Part shown: in pieces, positions 8,627 to 15,600 of the stretch
Layout: the number at the start of each line of letters is the position of its first letter
Position numbering within the stretch: position 1 is the first letter of the stretch
DNA from: Ottowia sp.
GTDB lineage: Bacteria; Pseudomonadota; Gammaproteobacteria; Burkholderiales; Burkholderiaceae_C
DNA length: 30,811 nucleotides
Assembly: GCA_023228705.1 (NCBI GenBank)
Contig: JALOAS010000029.1
Span: 1-30,811 of the forward strand
Reading direction: 5' to 3'
Translations under genes and position numbers: made by a program
Notes under the pieces: generated by a model
The model's input: only the letters and a program-made list of their open reading frames with translations
Database searches by the model: none
What the model was told of the DNA's origin: nothing

Positions 8627-8643
8627 TTTTCTTTGATTGGAAT

Positions 8644-8659
8644 CGCATGGAGACATGCG
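8644..8659 (+). promoter_or_regulatory. small hairpin just upstream of the second importer's ribosome site
   Basis: CGCATG (8644-8649) and CATGCG (8654-8659) form a perfect 6-base stem with a GAGA loop. The AAAGGAGA ribosome site starts only two bases later (8661-8668). It could be an RNA hairpin that stabilises or gates translation, or a small operator palindrome. No regulator is seen in the window to match it. Confidence 0.3.
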
Positions 8660-8674
8660 AAAAGGAGACTTGTC

Positions 8675-9649
8675 ATGTCATGGACCAAAAGACGATTTCT
8701 GGGCAGCGCCCTGGCTGCGGCGGTGGCCACGCAGGTACCGGCTCGTGCGCAGTCGGCAGCGCCACTCAAGATCCGCGCGGCCAGCCTGACGCTGCCCGTG
8801 GTCAACCCGGTGGTTGTCAACGTCATCAAGGAGCAGGGCATAGACCAGCGGCATCAGCTGGACCTGGTCATCCGGCCGTATCCCTCGATCTCGTCGTTCT
8901 ATGCCGGGCTGGCCACCGGAGAGGTGGATACCCTGATCGGCGGGCCCATCGTGCTGCAAAAACTGCGCAACGAAGGAGCGCGCGTCAAGATCGTATCGAC
9001 CATGATGCGCCTGTCCGACCTAGTCGTCCTGACCGGGGATCCGGAAATAAAAAGTGTTGCCGATCTCAAGGGCCGGACCCTGGCTGCCGACATGGGGTCG
9101 CAGCAATACCAGGTGCTCGCACTCTATGCGCATGAGCTTGGGTTTGAGCTCAAGCGTGACGTCACGGTGATGCAGGCAAACTTTGCTTTGGCGCGTGGCC
9201 AGCTCAGTGCAGGACGCGTTGACGCGGCCATGGTGATCGAGCCCATCGCAACCGCAATGCTCAGGGAGAACCCCAAGCTGCACATCATTTTCAACGGGGA
9301 CAAGGCGTGGCAGGAGATTACCGGTGAACGCGGCTGGGAACTGGTGACCGCGATGTCCGAGCCGTTCATTGAGTCTGCGCCGGAGTCAGTAGCGCGCTGG
9401 GTTGCGGCGCTGGACGAGGTGGCTCAATTCATGCACGCGCACCCGCAGGAAACCGACGAGATTGCCGCCAGGACCGCAAAGCTGCAGCCGGGCCTGATGC
9501 AGGAAATCCTTGAAAACAAGCGCTGGGAATTCGAAGTCTTTCCAGCGTGGGGGCCCGAGCAGGGGGTCATGCAAGACATGATCGATCGCGCGGTAGCGGC
9601 GGGTTTCATCAGCAAACCAAGCGACGACGGACTGTTCTATGCGCCGTGA
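8675..9649 (+). CDS. NitT/TauT-type ABC importer, periplasmic substrate-binding protein
   Basis: A 324-residue protein of the NMT1/SsuA-TauA-like binding-protein family. The export signal has a basic KRRFLG start, the hydrophobic stretch SALAAAVATQ, and a likely cleavage around ARA-QSA near residue 25. KRRFL resembles a twin-arginine motif, so Tat export is possible. The mature protein shows the family layout: a loop with YPSISSFYAGLATGEVDTLIG, a hinge near SVADLKGRTLAADMGS, and a C-terminal helix bundle. The ATG at 8675 follows AAAGGAGA with 7-base spacing; a longer frame from 8633 would hide the signal. Relatives bind nitrate, sulfonates, pyrimidine precursors or aromatic acids, and the ligand here is open. 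The gene lies 48 bases after the amidase stop and overlaps the permease gene by 11 bases. Confidence 0.9.
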   Translation: MSWTKRRFLGSALAAAVATQVPARAQSAAPLKIRAASLTLPVVNPVVVNVIKEQGIDQRHQLDLVIRPYPSISSFYAGLATGEVDTLIGGPIVLQKLRNEGARVKIVSTMMRLSDLVVLTGDPEIKSVADLKGRTLAADMGSQQYQVLALYAHELGFELKRDVTVMQANFALARGQLSAGRVDAAMVIEPIATAMLRENPKLHIIFNGDKAWQEITGERGWELVTAMSEPFIESAPESVARWVAALDEVAQFMHAHPQETDEIAARTAKLQPGLMQEILENKRWEFEVFPAWGPEQGVMQDMIDRAVAAGFISKPSDDGLFYAP

Positions 9650-10403
9650 GCATGCGCGAAAGCCGCGCCGCGACCTGCTTGACGCGCTGGTCGCGGTAAC
9701 CGCTTTTGCGCTGGCCTGGCAACTGCTGTCCACGGCATCACCAGCGTTGGGGCTACCGCCGTTTGCGGTGCCCAGCTTGCAGAAGATATGGCACAGCCTG
9801 ATCCATGTCACGCCCACAGACGCGGCGGTCACGTTCCTGCGCGTTATCGTCGCGCTGTTTTTGTCCTTTGCCATTGGCGTCTTCGGCGCCATCTGCATGT
9901 ACCAATGGCCTCGGGTGGCGCGTTATGGGCGCCCGCTGGTCCGGATACTGATGGCCGTGCCCGTGATTTCCTGGGTGTTGTTTGCCATCCTGTGGTTCCG
10001 CTGGGTGGAGTTCCGCATCGGCTTTGTCCTGGTCATCGTGTGCGCCCCGGTCTTTCTGGTGGACGCGCTGGAGACCATGGAAAACGTTTCCCGGGACCTG
10101 CGCCAGATGGTGCTGTCCTTTCGCCCGACACGCGTGCAATATTTCAGGAAGCTGCTGCTGCCGGCGATCACGCCCGGCCTGTTCACGAGCTGGAAGATCA
10201 ACCTGAGCCTGTCCATCCGCGTGGTGACCATTGCCGAGCTGGTGGGCGCCGTGACCGGCATAGGCTACCAGCTTGCGGTGGCGCAGCAGCTGTTCTCAGT
10301 GGCCGACGTCTTTGCCTGGACGCTCATCCTGGTGGTGATGCTGTTCATCGCCGAAGGCCTGGTGACCTTGCTCGAGCGTCACAAGCTGAGCTGGCGCGGG
10401 TGA
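9639..10403 (+). CDS. NitT/TauT-type ABC importer permease
   Basis: A 254-residue inner-membrane permease of the BPD_transp_1 family (SsuC/TauC-like), with about six membrane segments. The coupling-loop region near residues 163-195 (LSFRPTRVQYFRKLLLPAITPGL) corresponds to the EAA motif that contacts the ATPase. The segment before it, with MAVPVISWVLFAILWF, is characteristic of this subgroup. The ATG at 9639 lies inside the end of the binding-protein gene (11-base overlap); no other in-frame start nearby gives the full first helix. Four bases separate its stop from the ATPase start. It should act as a homodimer with the neighbouring ATPase and binding protein. Confidence 0.9.
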   Translation: MRREHARKPRRDLLDALVAVTAFALAWQLLSTASPALGLPPFAVPSLQKIWHSLIHVTPTDAAVTFLRVIVALFLSFAIGVFGAICMYQWPRVARYGRPLVRILMAVPVISWVLFAILWFRWVEFRIGFVLVIVCAPVFLVDALETMENVSRDLRQMVLSFRPTRVQYFRKLLLPAITPGLFTSWKINLSLSIRVVTIAELVGAVTGIGYQLAVAQQLFSVADVFAWTLILVVMLFIAEGLVTLLERHKLSWRG

Positions 10404-10407
10404 GTGG

Positions 10408-11217
10408 ATGATGAACGCATACGATATTGAAATCGCACAACTGCGCAAAGTGTTCGTGCAAAAAACGACCCAGTCGGAAATTGTTGCGATCAATGCACTG
10501 GACTTGAAGATAACCCAAGGTGAGATCGTTGCCATCGTGGGTTCGACCGGCTGCGGAAAATCGACACTGTTTGACCTGATCATCGGGCTGGACAGTCCCA
10601 CGTCGGGGACGCTGCTCATAGGCGGCAAATCCCCTCACGCTGATTTTGACGCGTTCAAGGGTCGCATCGCGACGGTGTTCCAGCAAGATCGCCTGCTTCC
10701 ATGGCGTACTGCGTTGGATAACGTGTGCCTGCCGCTGGAACTGCTGGGCATGCCCTTGCGAGAACAGCATGAACGTGCCATCAAGTGGCTGGATCGCCTG
10801 GGCCTGGCGGAATTCAAGAATGCCTACCCGCGAGAGCTGTCTGGAGGCATGCGCCAACGCGTTGCAATTTCACGCGCGTTTGCATTGCAGTCTGGCTTGC
10901 TCCTAGCAGACGAGTCGTTCAGTGCGCTGGACGCGGTCACCGCGCGCGAGCTGCGCGAGCTGTTTGTCTCCCTGGCACGAGAATCGGGCAGCACGGCAAT
11001 CCTGATTACACATCAGCTGGAGGAAGCCGTGGCCGTCGGGCAAAGGATCATCGTGTTTGGCAAGTCCGCCAAGCTCCTGGGCGATGTGCAGATGAGCGCA
11101 TGGCAGTCGAGCCAGTACGGCACCCTGTACGACGCGCTACGGAAGACCATACAGCTGGGCGAGCCATTTGCCGATATCGTGGCGCAGGGCGACCTGGAGG
11201 TGGCACCTGGTGCATGA
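10408..11217 (+). CDS. NitT/TauT-type ABC importer ATP-binding protein
   Basis: A 269-residue ABC ATPase of the SsuB/TauB/NrtD group. Walker A is GSTGCGKST, and the Q-loop FQQDRLLPWRT has the LLPW typical of this group. The signature is LSGGMRQR, Walker B LLLADESFSALD, and the switch His is in THQLEEA. In Walker B, Asp-Glu is followed by Ser instead of the usual Pro, a mild change often tolerated. The C-terminal 50 residues form an extra tail after the nucleotide-binding domain. Two adjacent ATGs (10408 and 10411) could serve as start; the first has GAGTGG just upstream. It is the last gene of the plus-strand block and is followed by 348 bases without a gene. Confidence 0.92.
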   Translation: MMNAYDIEIAQLRKVFVQKTTQSEIVAINALDLKITQGEIVAIVGSTGCGKSTLFDLIIGLDSPTSGTLLIGGKSPHADFDAFKGRIATVFQQDRLLPWRTALDNVCLPLELLGMPLREQHERAIKWLDRLGLAEFKNAYPRELSGGMRQRVAISRAFALQSGLLLADESFSALDAVTARELRELFVSLARESGSTAILITHQLEEAVAVGQRIIVFGKSAKLLGDVQMSAWQSSQYGTLYDALRKTIQLGEPFADIVAQGDLEVAPGA

Positions 11218-11565
11218 CGGCAGCACCAAAATGTCAATCAAAAGAGAAGCAGGTTTTTCTCGCAAAGCGGCGTGGCCGGTCGTCTCTTGCTTCCAATGAC
11301 GCGTGTTGACCGTATCCTTGCATCACCTCTTGATACCGGGCCTACGCGCGTGCGGCGCCGCGCACCGCACGTTCAGCGCAAGGGGGACAGGGTCAAAGGG
11401 CGTTATTGCCGTGGGCGTTCAGTGCGCACATTGCTGATCTGACCCAGGCTGCAAGGTCGGACAGGAATCGGTCAAAGCCGCACAACACACCTGATCCGGC
11501 ATCCCGTCTGGCAAACGCGTGAATCGCACCGGCTGAGCCATCCGCGCGCGCGGCAGCTGAAGGGC
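11218..11565. other. 348-base stretch without a gene, between convergent genes
   Basis: This lies between the end of the plus-strand importer block and the 3' end of the minus-strand AhpD-like gene, so it should hold terminators for both. The best structure is CGTGCGG (11349-11355) with CCGCACG (11365-11371), a perfect 7-base stem without a T run. A weaker GAGAA/TTCTC pair flanks the T-rich patch near 11250. No open frame here looks coding. Confidence 0.5.
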
Positions 11566-11916
11566 TTATTCGCTCTTTGCCTTGCCGCCTTGCCTGGCCA
11601 TGGTGTCCAGCGCCAGCGCAGAGTGCGCGTACGCGCCGCCCGCGCGCATTTCTGCGGCAACCCAGATGGATTCCATGATTTCGGCCTCGGTTGCGCCGGC
11701 TTTCAGCGCGCCTTCGGTGTGCCCGTGAATGCAGTACGGGCACTGCGTCGTGTGCGCGACCGCAACGGCAATGAGCTGCTTGGTCTTCACGGGCAACGCG
11801 CCGTCGGCAAAGACGGCCTTGGAGAACGCCCGGAACGCCTCCAGTTGCTTGGGCGCCAGCTCCCGGCGCTTGCGTGCGATGTTGGCGTCGGATTGCGGGA
11901 ACATGTCGTGGCTCAT
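11566..11916 (-). CDS. carboxymuconolactone decarboxylase/AhpD-like protein
   Basis: A 116-residue all-helical protein of the CMD/AhpD family. The signature is CPYCIHGH, with the redox CxxC at Cys59-Cys62 and His64 and His66 just after it, followed by GATEAEIMESIWVAAEMRAGG. The CxxC form points to an alkylhydroperoxidase (AhpD-like) reductase rather than true 4-carboxymuconolactone decarboxylase, which lacks the pair. The ATG at 11916 is preceded on its strand by AAAGGA with suitable spacing. It follows the DUF488 gene by 78 bases on the same strand, and the two probably form one transcript. It likely takes part in thiol-based peroxide or oxidative-stress defence in the cytoplasm; its electron donor is unknown. 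Confidence 0.9.
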   Translation of the reverse strand: MSHDMFPQSDANIARKRRELAPKQLEAFRAFSKAVFADGALPVKTKQLIAVAVAHTTQCPYCIHGHTEGALKAGATEAEIMESIWVAAEMRAGGAYAHSALALDTMARQGGKAKSE

Positions 11917-11994
11917 GATTTTTCCTTTTTGCTGGGTTCTGATTCTGGATTACGGTGGCGGGCGCGGTCGGGCCTCGCACCGCCGCCAAGCGGG

Positions 11995-12369
11995 TTAACC
12001 GGCAGAATGGAGCAACACGTCACGCACGACGACAGCGTTGTTGTGCTCCTCGTCGCGCGCGCCGTAGACCAGGCAGATGACTTCGTTGCCGGCGCGCTCA
12101 CGCAGCGCGTCCACGGTATCTGCGTGTTCGGCCAACTCGCTCTTGTAGCGTTGCTGGAATTCATCCCAGCGCTCCGGATCGTGGTTGAACCACTTGCGCA
12201 ACTCGGTGCTGGGCGCCAGCTGGCGGTTCCATTCGCTCAGTTGCAGCTCTTCTTTCTTGACGCCGCGGGGCCACAGCCGGTCTATCAGGATGCGCGCGCC
12301 GTCTTCCTTTGCGGCAGGTTCGTAGGCGCGCTTGATTCGAACCTGCTTGGCAGCGAGTTTCTGGGTCAT
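11995..12369 (-). CDS. DUF488 family protein (YeaO-like)
   Basis: A 124-residue protein with the conserved DUF488 motifs: DRLWPRG at 30-36, a WF(N)HDP segment near 60-65, and LVYGARDEEHNNA at 100-112. The motifs and length match the short YeaO-like members. The ATG at 12369 has GGAGATGAG just upstream on its strand; the longer open frame reaching 12720 is not supported and would overlap the divergent DUF349 gene. The biochemical role of the family is not established. It sits upstream of the AhpD-like gene, which may suggest a stress-related pair, but that is inference. Its promoter must lie in the 178 bases shared with the divergent DUF349 gene. Confidence 0.9.
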   Translation of the reverse strand: MTQKLAAKQVRIKRAYEPAAKEDGARILIDRLWPRGVKKEELQLSEWNRQLAPSTELRKWFNHDPERWDEFQQRYKSELAEHADTVDALRERAGNEVICLVYGARDEEHNNAVVVRDVLLHSAG

Positions 12370-12547
12370 GGACTCATCTCCAATGTGGATGGACACCAAG
12401 CGTTGGCACCGCCGATGCCATGCGGTAGCATATCGGGACCGGAGGCTGGTTTTCAACCAGTCCCATCCGTGGTGGCAGCGCGGCACGCCCGGGCAGTCCG
12501 ATTTTTCTTCTCCTGTGCACGCGAGCGCGCGCATCAGTTGATCCAGT

Positions 12548-15500
12548 ATGTTTCCGTTCAACGGCGAGTCAAGAAATTTGTCCACTTCCGACCCAACGCG
12601 GCAAACCAATCGGGCTGCGCCCGCAGCGGCGCATCCGCTGGACGAGGCAACAGGCGGCCTCTTTTCCGCAACTACCTCGGCGCAGCGGGTGCAACGCGTG
12701 AGTGCCTGGCTGCAAACCAACCCCGACGCAGAGACGCTGCAGCTTGTCTACAAGGACCTGTCTGCCCGGGACAAGGGGGCGGCGCGGGCCCTGCGTGACA
12801 GGCTGGACGAGCTGCGCCGCACGCGGGCGCAGGAGGCACTCACCGCGCGGTGGCGCGAGAAGGCGCAAGGGCTGCTGGACGCCGAAAGACTGAACATAGC
12901 GGACGCACTGGCGTGGGAGCGCGACGCGGCGGCCGAGGGCGCGCCACTGTCTCGCGAGCCGTTGGCTGGCTTGCGCGCGCGCCTGGCCGAGCGCATGCGT
13001 GCCGTCGAGGACCTGCAGCAGCGGGTCATGGTGCAGGTGGAAGCGGCCACGCTGCTGACCCGGCGCATCGAGCTGCTGTCGACGCGTGCGTGGAACGAGG
13101 CGGCAGATGTGCGACCTGCCCTGGAAACGGACTTGAAAGACTGGCAGGAGCGGGCCTCCGCCATCGTGTCCGACCCGCAGTGGGCGGCGGTGGACCTGCG
13201 CCATGCGCCACAGCTGGAGTCGGCGCAAAAGCAGCTGCAGGCCGTCTGGGATGCCTTTGTGCCGGCGCTGGAGCAGGCGGTGGCGGCCGCCGCGGACGCC
13301 AAGGCACCGTTGCCGCCGGTTCAGATATGGGCCGAGCAACTGCAAAAGGCGCGCCAGCGGGGCGACGATGCCGCGGCCGGCCCGGCTCGCGCCAAAGAAG
13401 ACAAGAACCAGGCCAGGCGGGAAACCGCGGCCAAGGTCGTGCAAGCGGGTGCCAAGCTGCTGGAGCATGCAGTGGCCGCGGGCAATATCAAGGACGTCAA
13501 CAGCGCCAGGCAGGCGCTGCGGCGCACGCTCAAGGCGCACGGCCAGTGGATCGATGATGCACTGGAAGCAAGGGTGCACGCGGCGCTGGTCTCGGCTGGC
13601 GAATTGCAGGGCTGGCAGCGCTGGAGCGCCGACAAGGCGCGTGAACAGCTGGTGGCACGGGCGGAAGGGCTGCTGCGCAAGCGCAAGTTGCATGGTGAAC
13701 ACGGGGCGGCGGCGGGGGCCAGCCCGGAATTCGCTGCCAGCGAGGCCCCAGCAACTCCGCTTGCATCCGAGCCGACGGCTGCGACCCCCACGCCCGACGC
13801 GGCGCCGGCAGGCTCCGCGCCAGCGCAGCCAGCACCTGCCGGGGATGAACCGGCGAGCGTGGATGCAACGCCTGCGCCCGCAGACCAACAGGATGAGGCC
13901 GCTGCCCAGCGCGCCGCCGACACGCCAGCCGCGGCGGAGACGCCGCTGCCTGGCGCTGCTGCGGCCCCCGCAGCGCAAGACGAGCTGATGCCGCTGGAAG
14001 CCGGATACGCATGGGAGCCTGTCTTGACGGGGCGCAAGCTCCAGGATGCGCTGCGCAAGCTGCGCGAGGAATGGAAGACGGCCGACACGGGCGGCGCGCC
14101 CAACCAGGCCCTGTGGCGCCGTTTTGACCGGGCCTGCAACACCGCGCATGGCTTTGTCGTGCAGTGGCTGGAGCAAGTCCGGGCCGAGGAAGAAAAGAAC
14201 GCCAGCGACCGCCGTGCGCTCATCCAGCAATTGCGCGACTGGGCTGCGGCGCACCCGGGGGGCGCAGGCGCGGACTGGAAAAAAGTGGCCCGGGACTTGC
14301 GCAGGTTCTCGCAGCGCTGGCGCGATGCAGGCCATGTATCGGAAAAATTCTACCGCTCATTGCAGCAGCAGTGGAAAGAAGCCATGACCAGCGCCAGCGC
14401 GCCGCTGGAGCAGGAACAAAAGGCCAGCCGCGCGCGGCGCCAGGAGCTGATCGCGCAGGCGCAGGCGCTGGGCGCGGAGCCCGATCTGCGCATTGGCGCC
14501 ATCAAGGCCTTGCAGTCAAGCTGGCAGGCCGAGGCGCGCACGGTGCCGCTGAACCGCAAGCGCGAGCAAAAACTGTGGGAGGCGTTCCGCAAGCCCCTGG
14601 ACGATGCGTTCCGGCGCAAGGATGCCGAGCGCGAGCGGCACCAGGCTGCCGTCCATGCGCACGACCAGGCGGTCCTGACCGCTGCCAGGATCCTGGAGGC
14701 GGCCAACGCCAGTGGCGATGCCGCCCGCATTCGCGACGCCATGGCCGCGCTGGAGCAGGCGACGCGCGCGCAGCCGGTGGCAACCGATCCGGGCGCGGGC
14801 GGCGACGCAAGCGTGACGGCCGACCCGGCCGCGCCTGTGGCCACAGACCAGCCAGCGCCGGCCAGCGTTGCCGGCACCAGCGAGCCTGCCCCGGGCGAGC
14901 CGGCCGCGCCCGAGAAACCCGAGTCGGAGCCCACGCCAGCGGATCAGCCCATACGCGTGTTGGCCGTCCGCGGCGACGACCGGCCGGACGCCATCCGGCC
15001 GCGCAAGGCAAGAGACGAGAGGCCGCGGCGAGACGACCGGCGGCGCGGCGACAGCCGCCGCCCGCGCGACGCCGGGCCGGGCCGGGACCACCGCGGCCCT
15101 TTCATCGGGCATTCGGCACGGCGAGCCAAGCAGCAGGCGGAAGAGAATGCGCAGCAGGCGCTGCGTCAGCTGGCCGCGCGCGCGCACGGCGAAGCGCTGG
15201 TCGAGCTGCTGTCCGCGTGGCGCCAGAGCGACGCCGGGCAGGTGCCCGACGCCCGCGACTTCGGCCGAGCCGTCACGCCGTCTATCCGCAGCGGCTGGGC
15301 CGAGGCGATTGCCGGAACCGGCACCGGCACGCCCGGGCAGGCCGGCACGGCGCTGCTGCGCCTGGAGGAAGCAGCAGAAGCGCCCAGTCCGGCGGACCAG
15401 GTCGACGCGCGACGCGCGCTCAAGCTGCAGCTGCTGACGCAGCGGGATGATCCGTCTCCAGCCGAAACCTGGCCGCAGGATGTGCAGATCGTGCTTGCGT

Positions 15501-15568
15501 CAGGGTACAGCACTGACAAGTCCGAGCGGCTGCAAAAGGCGCTGAAGATCCTGCTGCACAAGCGCTGA
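12548..15568 (+). CDS. large DUF349-domain protein with Pro/Ala linkers and an Arg-rich segment
   Basis: A 1006-residue, mostly helical cytoplasmic protein. Residues about 40-380 are charged helices, probably coiled coil. Residues 385-480 are an Ala/Pro-rich low-complexity linker. DUF349-type repeats lie at about 495-550, 560-620 and 630-700, seen as repeated W-K-x...LW/FY...F patterns (ALWRRFDRAC, KFYRSLQQQWKEAM, KLWEAFRKPLDDAF). A second Ala/Pro/Glu linker runs over 745-800, followed by an Arg/Asp-rich stretch at 808-848 and a helical C-terminal domain at about 855-1006. ATG 12548 is the first start, with no clear ribosome site; TTG 12578 is an alternative. DUF349 has no settled function. 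The Arg-rich segment would suit RNA or nucleic-acid contact, which is inference. Confidence 0.85.
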   Translation: MFPFNGESRNLSTSDPTRQTNRAAPAAAHPLDEATGGLFSATTSAQRVQRVSAWLQTNPDAETLQLVYKDLSARDKGAARALRDRLDELRRTRAQEALTARWREKAQGLLDAERLNIADALAWERDAAAEGAPLSREPLAGLRARLAERMRAVEDLQQRVMVQVEAATLLTRRIELLSTRAWNEAADVRPALETDLKDWQERASAIVSDPQWAAVDLRHAPQLESAQKQLQAVWDAFVPALEQAVAAAADAKAPLPPVQIWAEQLQKARQRGDDAAAGPARAKEDKNQARRETAAKVVQAGAKLLEHAVAAGNIKDVNSARQALRRTLKAHGQWIDDALEARVHAALVSAGELQGWQRWSADKAREQLVARAEGLLRKRKLHGEHGAAAGASPEFAASEAPATPLASEPTAATPTPDAAPAGSAPAQPAPAGDEPASVDATPAPADQQDEAAAQRAADTPAAAETPLPGAAAAPAAQDELMPLEAGYAWEPVLTGRKLQDALRKLREEWKTADTGGAPNQALWRRFDRACNTAHGFVVQWLEQVRAEEEKNASDRRALIQQLRDWAAAHPGGAGADWKKVARDLRRFSQRWRDAGHVSEKFYRSLQQQWKEAMTSASAPLEQEQKASRARRQELIAQAQALGAEPDLRIGAIKALQSSWQAEARTVPLNRKREQKLWEAFRKPLDDAFRRKDAERERHQAAVHAHDQAVLTAARILEAANASGDAARIRDAMAALEQATRAQPVATDPGAGGDASVTADPAAPVATDQPAPASVAGTSEPAPGEPAAPEKPESEPTPADQPIRVLAVRGDDRPDAIRPRKARDERPRRDDRRRGDSRRPRDAGPGRDHRGPFIGHSARRAKQQAEENAQQALRQLAARAHGEALVELLSAWRQSDAGQVPDARDFGRAVTPSIRSGWAEAIAGTGTGTPGQAGTALLRLEEAAEAPSPADQVDARRALKLQLLTQRDDPSPAETWPQDVQIVLASGYSTDKSERLQKALKILLHKR

Positions 15569-15600
15569 CCGGCGAGCGCGGCAGGTTCTGAGCGGCGCCG

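Noticed and set aside
11349..11371. GC-rich hairpin as a firm terminator of the importer block
   Set aside because: The 7-base stem is perfect but there is no T run, so it is mentioned only within the intergenic entry.
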